Shown here piece after piece: positions 14,828 through 15,941 of a stretch of DNA of 15,941 nucleotides (position 1 is the first letter of the stretch; each line of letters opens with the position of its first letter). Both the position numbers and the translations under genes were made by a program. Location of the stretch: NCBI GenBank assembly GCA_938030915.1, contig CALHIO010000143.1, forward strand, positions 1-15,941, written 5' to 3'. The notes beneath the pieces are model-generated. The model had not been told where the DNA came from, searched no databases, and worked only from the letters and a program-made list of their open reading frames with translations. The DNA is from an uncultured Gemmatimonadota bacterium (GTDB lineage: Bacteria; Gemmatimonadota; Gemmatimonadetes; Longimicrobiales; Gaopeijiaceae).

Positions 14828-15941
14828 TCCGAGCCCTGCCGCTCGAAGAGCATGTTCCGCACGCGGCTACCGGAGGCGGTGAAACCCGTGAGTCGACCGG
14901 ATGCGTCGCGCGTAAACCTTACCTGAGGAAGCCACCCTCGATCCCCCGCGAAGTCGTCCCCGCCCGAGGGGGTCAGCGTCGCGGGAGCGTTGCGCCAGTG
15001 GTAGGCGACGAGCGCACCGTCGATGGCGACGATCTCGTAGCTCGAGTCGAGCTCCGTGCTTCGGTACCAGCCCTCGAAGGCGCGGAGTTCCTCCGCGGTC
15101 AGGCGCGCCGGCTCCGGATCGGGGGTTTCGGGCGGCCCTTCGGGGGCGGGCTCCATCTGTGCTTCCAAGAAGACTTCCGCCACCCGGCGGGCCCGTCCCG
15201 CCGGGTCACAGTTCGAGACGTTGCAGAACACCGCGACCGACAGATTCTGCTCGGGGAATCGGACGAAGTTGGTGCGGTAGCCCGCCCAACTCCCCCCGTG
15301 CCCGAAGGTAGGAAGACCGCGGTAGTCGCCCACGCTGAGGCCGTACGCGTAGTTCAGCGACTCGCCGTCATTCAGGACTCCGCGCTCCAGCATGCGCGCG
15401 AGCATGTCGGCTCCGCCCACCGCACCCGTCTCGTAGTTCCTCATCCAGACGAGGAAGTCGTCCATCGACGTATTGAGCGAGCTCGACGCCAGCGCAGTGA
15501 GCTGATTCACGACGCGGCGATACCCGCCATCGTCCGTTGGAGCGTAGGACTCGGCGCGACCCGGAACGATCTCCAGATAATCGTCGGAGAAGTGGGTGCT
15601 CTCCATGCCGAGCGGGTCGAAGATCCGCTGGTCCGTGTACTCGCGGAACGACTCACCGGACTGCACCTCGATGATGCGCGCCAGGAGGTTGTAGCCGGTG
15701 TTCGAGTACGAGTATTCGGACCCCGGCGGGAAGTCCAGCTCCTCCTGCTGGTAGAGCATTCGGAGAATCTGCTCGAACGAGATGACGTCGGTGTACGTCA
15801 CGCCGCCGAGCACCATCGAGTGCGGCCAATCGCGAATCCCGCTTGTGTGATGCACAAGATGACGCGGCGTGATCGTGGACCCGAAGTCGGGTAGTTCCGA
15901 CACGTAGACACCCGCATCAGCGTCGAAGTCGAGACGACCCT
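14824..15941 (-). CDS. Class C beta-lactamase-fold serine hydrolase, N-terminus outside window
   Basis: The minus-strand frame is open to the window edge, so the start and the SxxK nucleophile motif lie beyond base 15941; 371 residues are visible. The internal GTG at 15903 falls within conserved sequence (the frame reads on through VYVSELPDF and HHTSG) and is not the true start. Visible motifs are YSN (visible 78-80) and HGG (214-216). A C-terminal beta-rich domain starts near FEGWYRSTELD. It is clearly paralogous to the serine hydrolase at 10386-11858: both share PGSEY.YSN, SFREY, PLGM, YRGLP..GHGGS and the R/G-RRVA segment. It is first of the visible minus-strand operon and overlaps the epoxide hydrolase-like gene by 4 bp. 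Substrate is unknown. Confidence 0.9.
   Translation of the reverse strand, partial: GRLDFDADAGVYVSELPDFGSTITPRHLVHHTSGIRDWPHSMVLGGVTYTDVISFEQILRMLYQQEELDFPPGSEYSYSNTGYNLLARIIEVQSGESFREYTDQRIFDPLGMESTHFSDDYLEIVPGRAESYAPTDDGGYRRVVNQLTALASSSLNTSMDDFLVWMRNYETGAVGGADMLARMLERGVLNDGESLNYAYGLSVGDYRGLPTFGHGGSWAGYRTNFVRFPEQNLSVAVFCNVSNCDPAGRARRVAEVFLEAQMEPAPEGPPETPDPEPARLTAEELRAFEGWYRSTELDSSYEIVAIDGALVAYHWRNAPATLTPSGGDDFAGDRGWLPQVRFTRDASGRLTGFTASGSRVRNMLFERQGSE

Noticed and set aside
15901..15903. GTG at 15903 as start of the right-edge serine hydrolase
   Set aside because: The frame continues upstream to the window edge with family-like sequence, and the SxxK motif has not yet appeared, so the gene is partial.

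Overview
The window is about 15.9 kb of GC-rich bacterial DNA. Codon third positions are strongly GC-biased, which also produces many long spurious antisense frames. It contains twelve protein genes with recognisable families or clear coding character, plus two small genes of unknown function. I see no tRNA, rRNA, CRISPR array, transposase or phage gene. The mix of Sec-exported and lipoprotein hydrolases (M28, M14, amidohydrolase, class C beta-lactamase-fold, acetamidase, epoxide hydrolase) in a high-GC background resembles heterotrophic Gemmatimonadota or Acidobacteriota genomes. That placement is an inference from gene content, not a phylogenetic result.

Layout. 1-543 (+): C-terminal fragment of a copper type II monooxygenase-like protein, followed by a 17-bp palindrome and a long stem-loop. 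651-2267 (+): M28 metallopeptidase lipoprotein with a PA-like insert. 2375-2830 (+): unknown protein. 2875-4934 (-): an exported metallo-beta-lactamase-fold hydrolase translationally coupled (4-bp overlap) to a seven-repeat VCBS/FG-GAP propeller. About 5054-5386 (+): small cupin. 5400-5711 (-): small acidic unknown protein. 5866-6909 (-): acetamidase/formamidase-family lipoprotein.

7091-11858 (+) is a tight three-gene operon: M14 zinc carboxypeptidase-like protein, N-acyl-D-amino-acid deacylase-like lipoprotein, and an exported class C beta-lactamase-fold serine hydrolase. Converging on it from the right (11882-15941, -) is a second set: a paralogous serine hydrolase (cut by the window edge), an epoxide hydrolase-family lipoprotein overlapping it by 4 bp, and an AbgT-family transporter.

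Taken together, most gene products are predicted to act outside the cytoplasm on peptides, amides, N-acyl amino acids, esters or epoxides. The only transporter is AbgT, whose characterised members handle p-aminobenzoyl-glutamate or export sulfonamides. A reasonable hypothesis is envelope breakdown of modified (possibly D-amino-acid-containing) peptides with transport of a small product. The two convergent operons may or may not share a substrate. No transcription regulator is present, so the sequence gives no direct evidence of inducer or control.

No gap between genes exceeds 300 bases; the largest are 6910-7090 (divergent), 5712-5865 and about 4935-5053.
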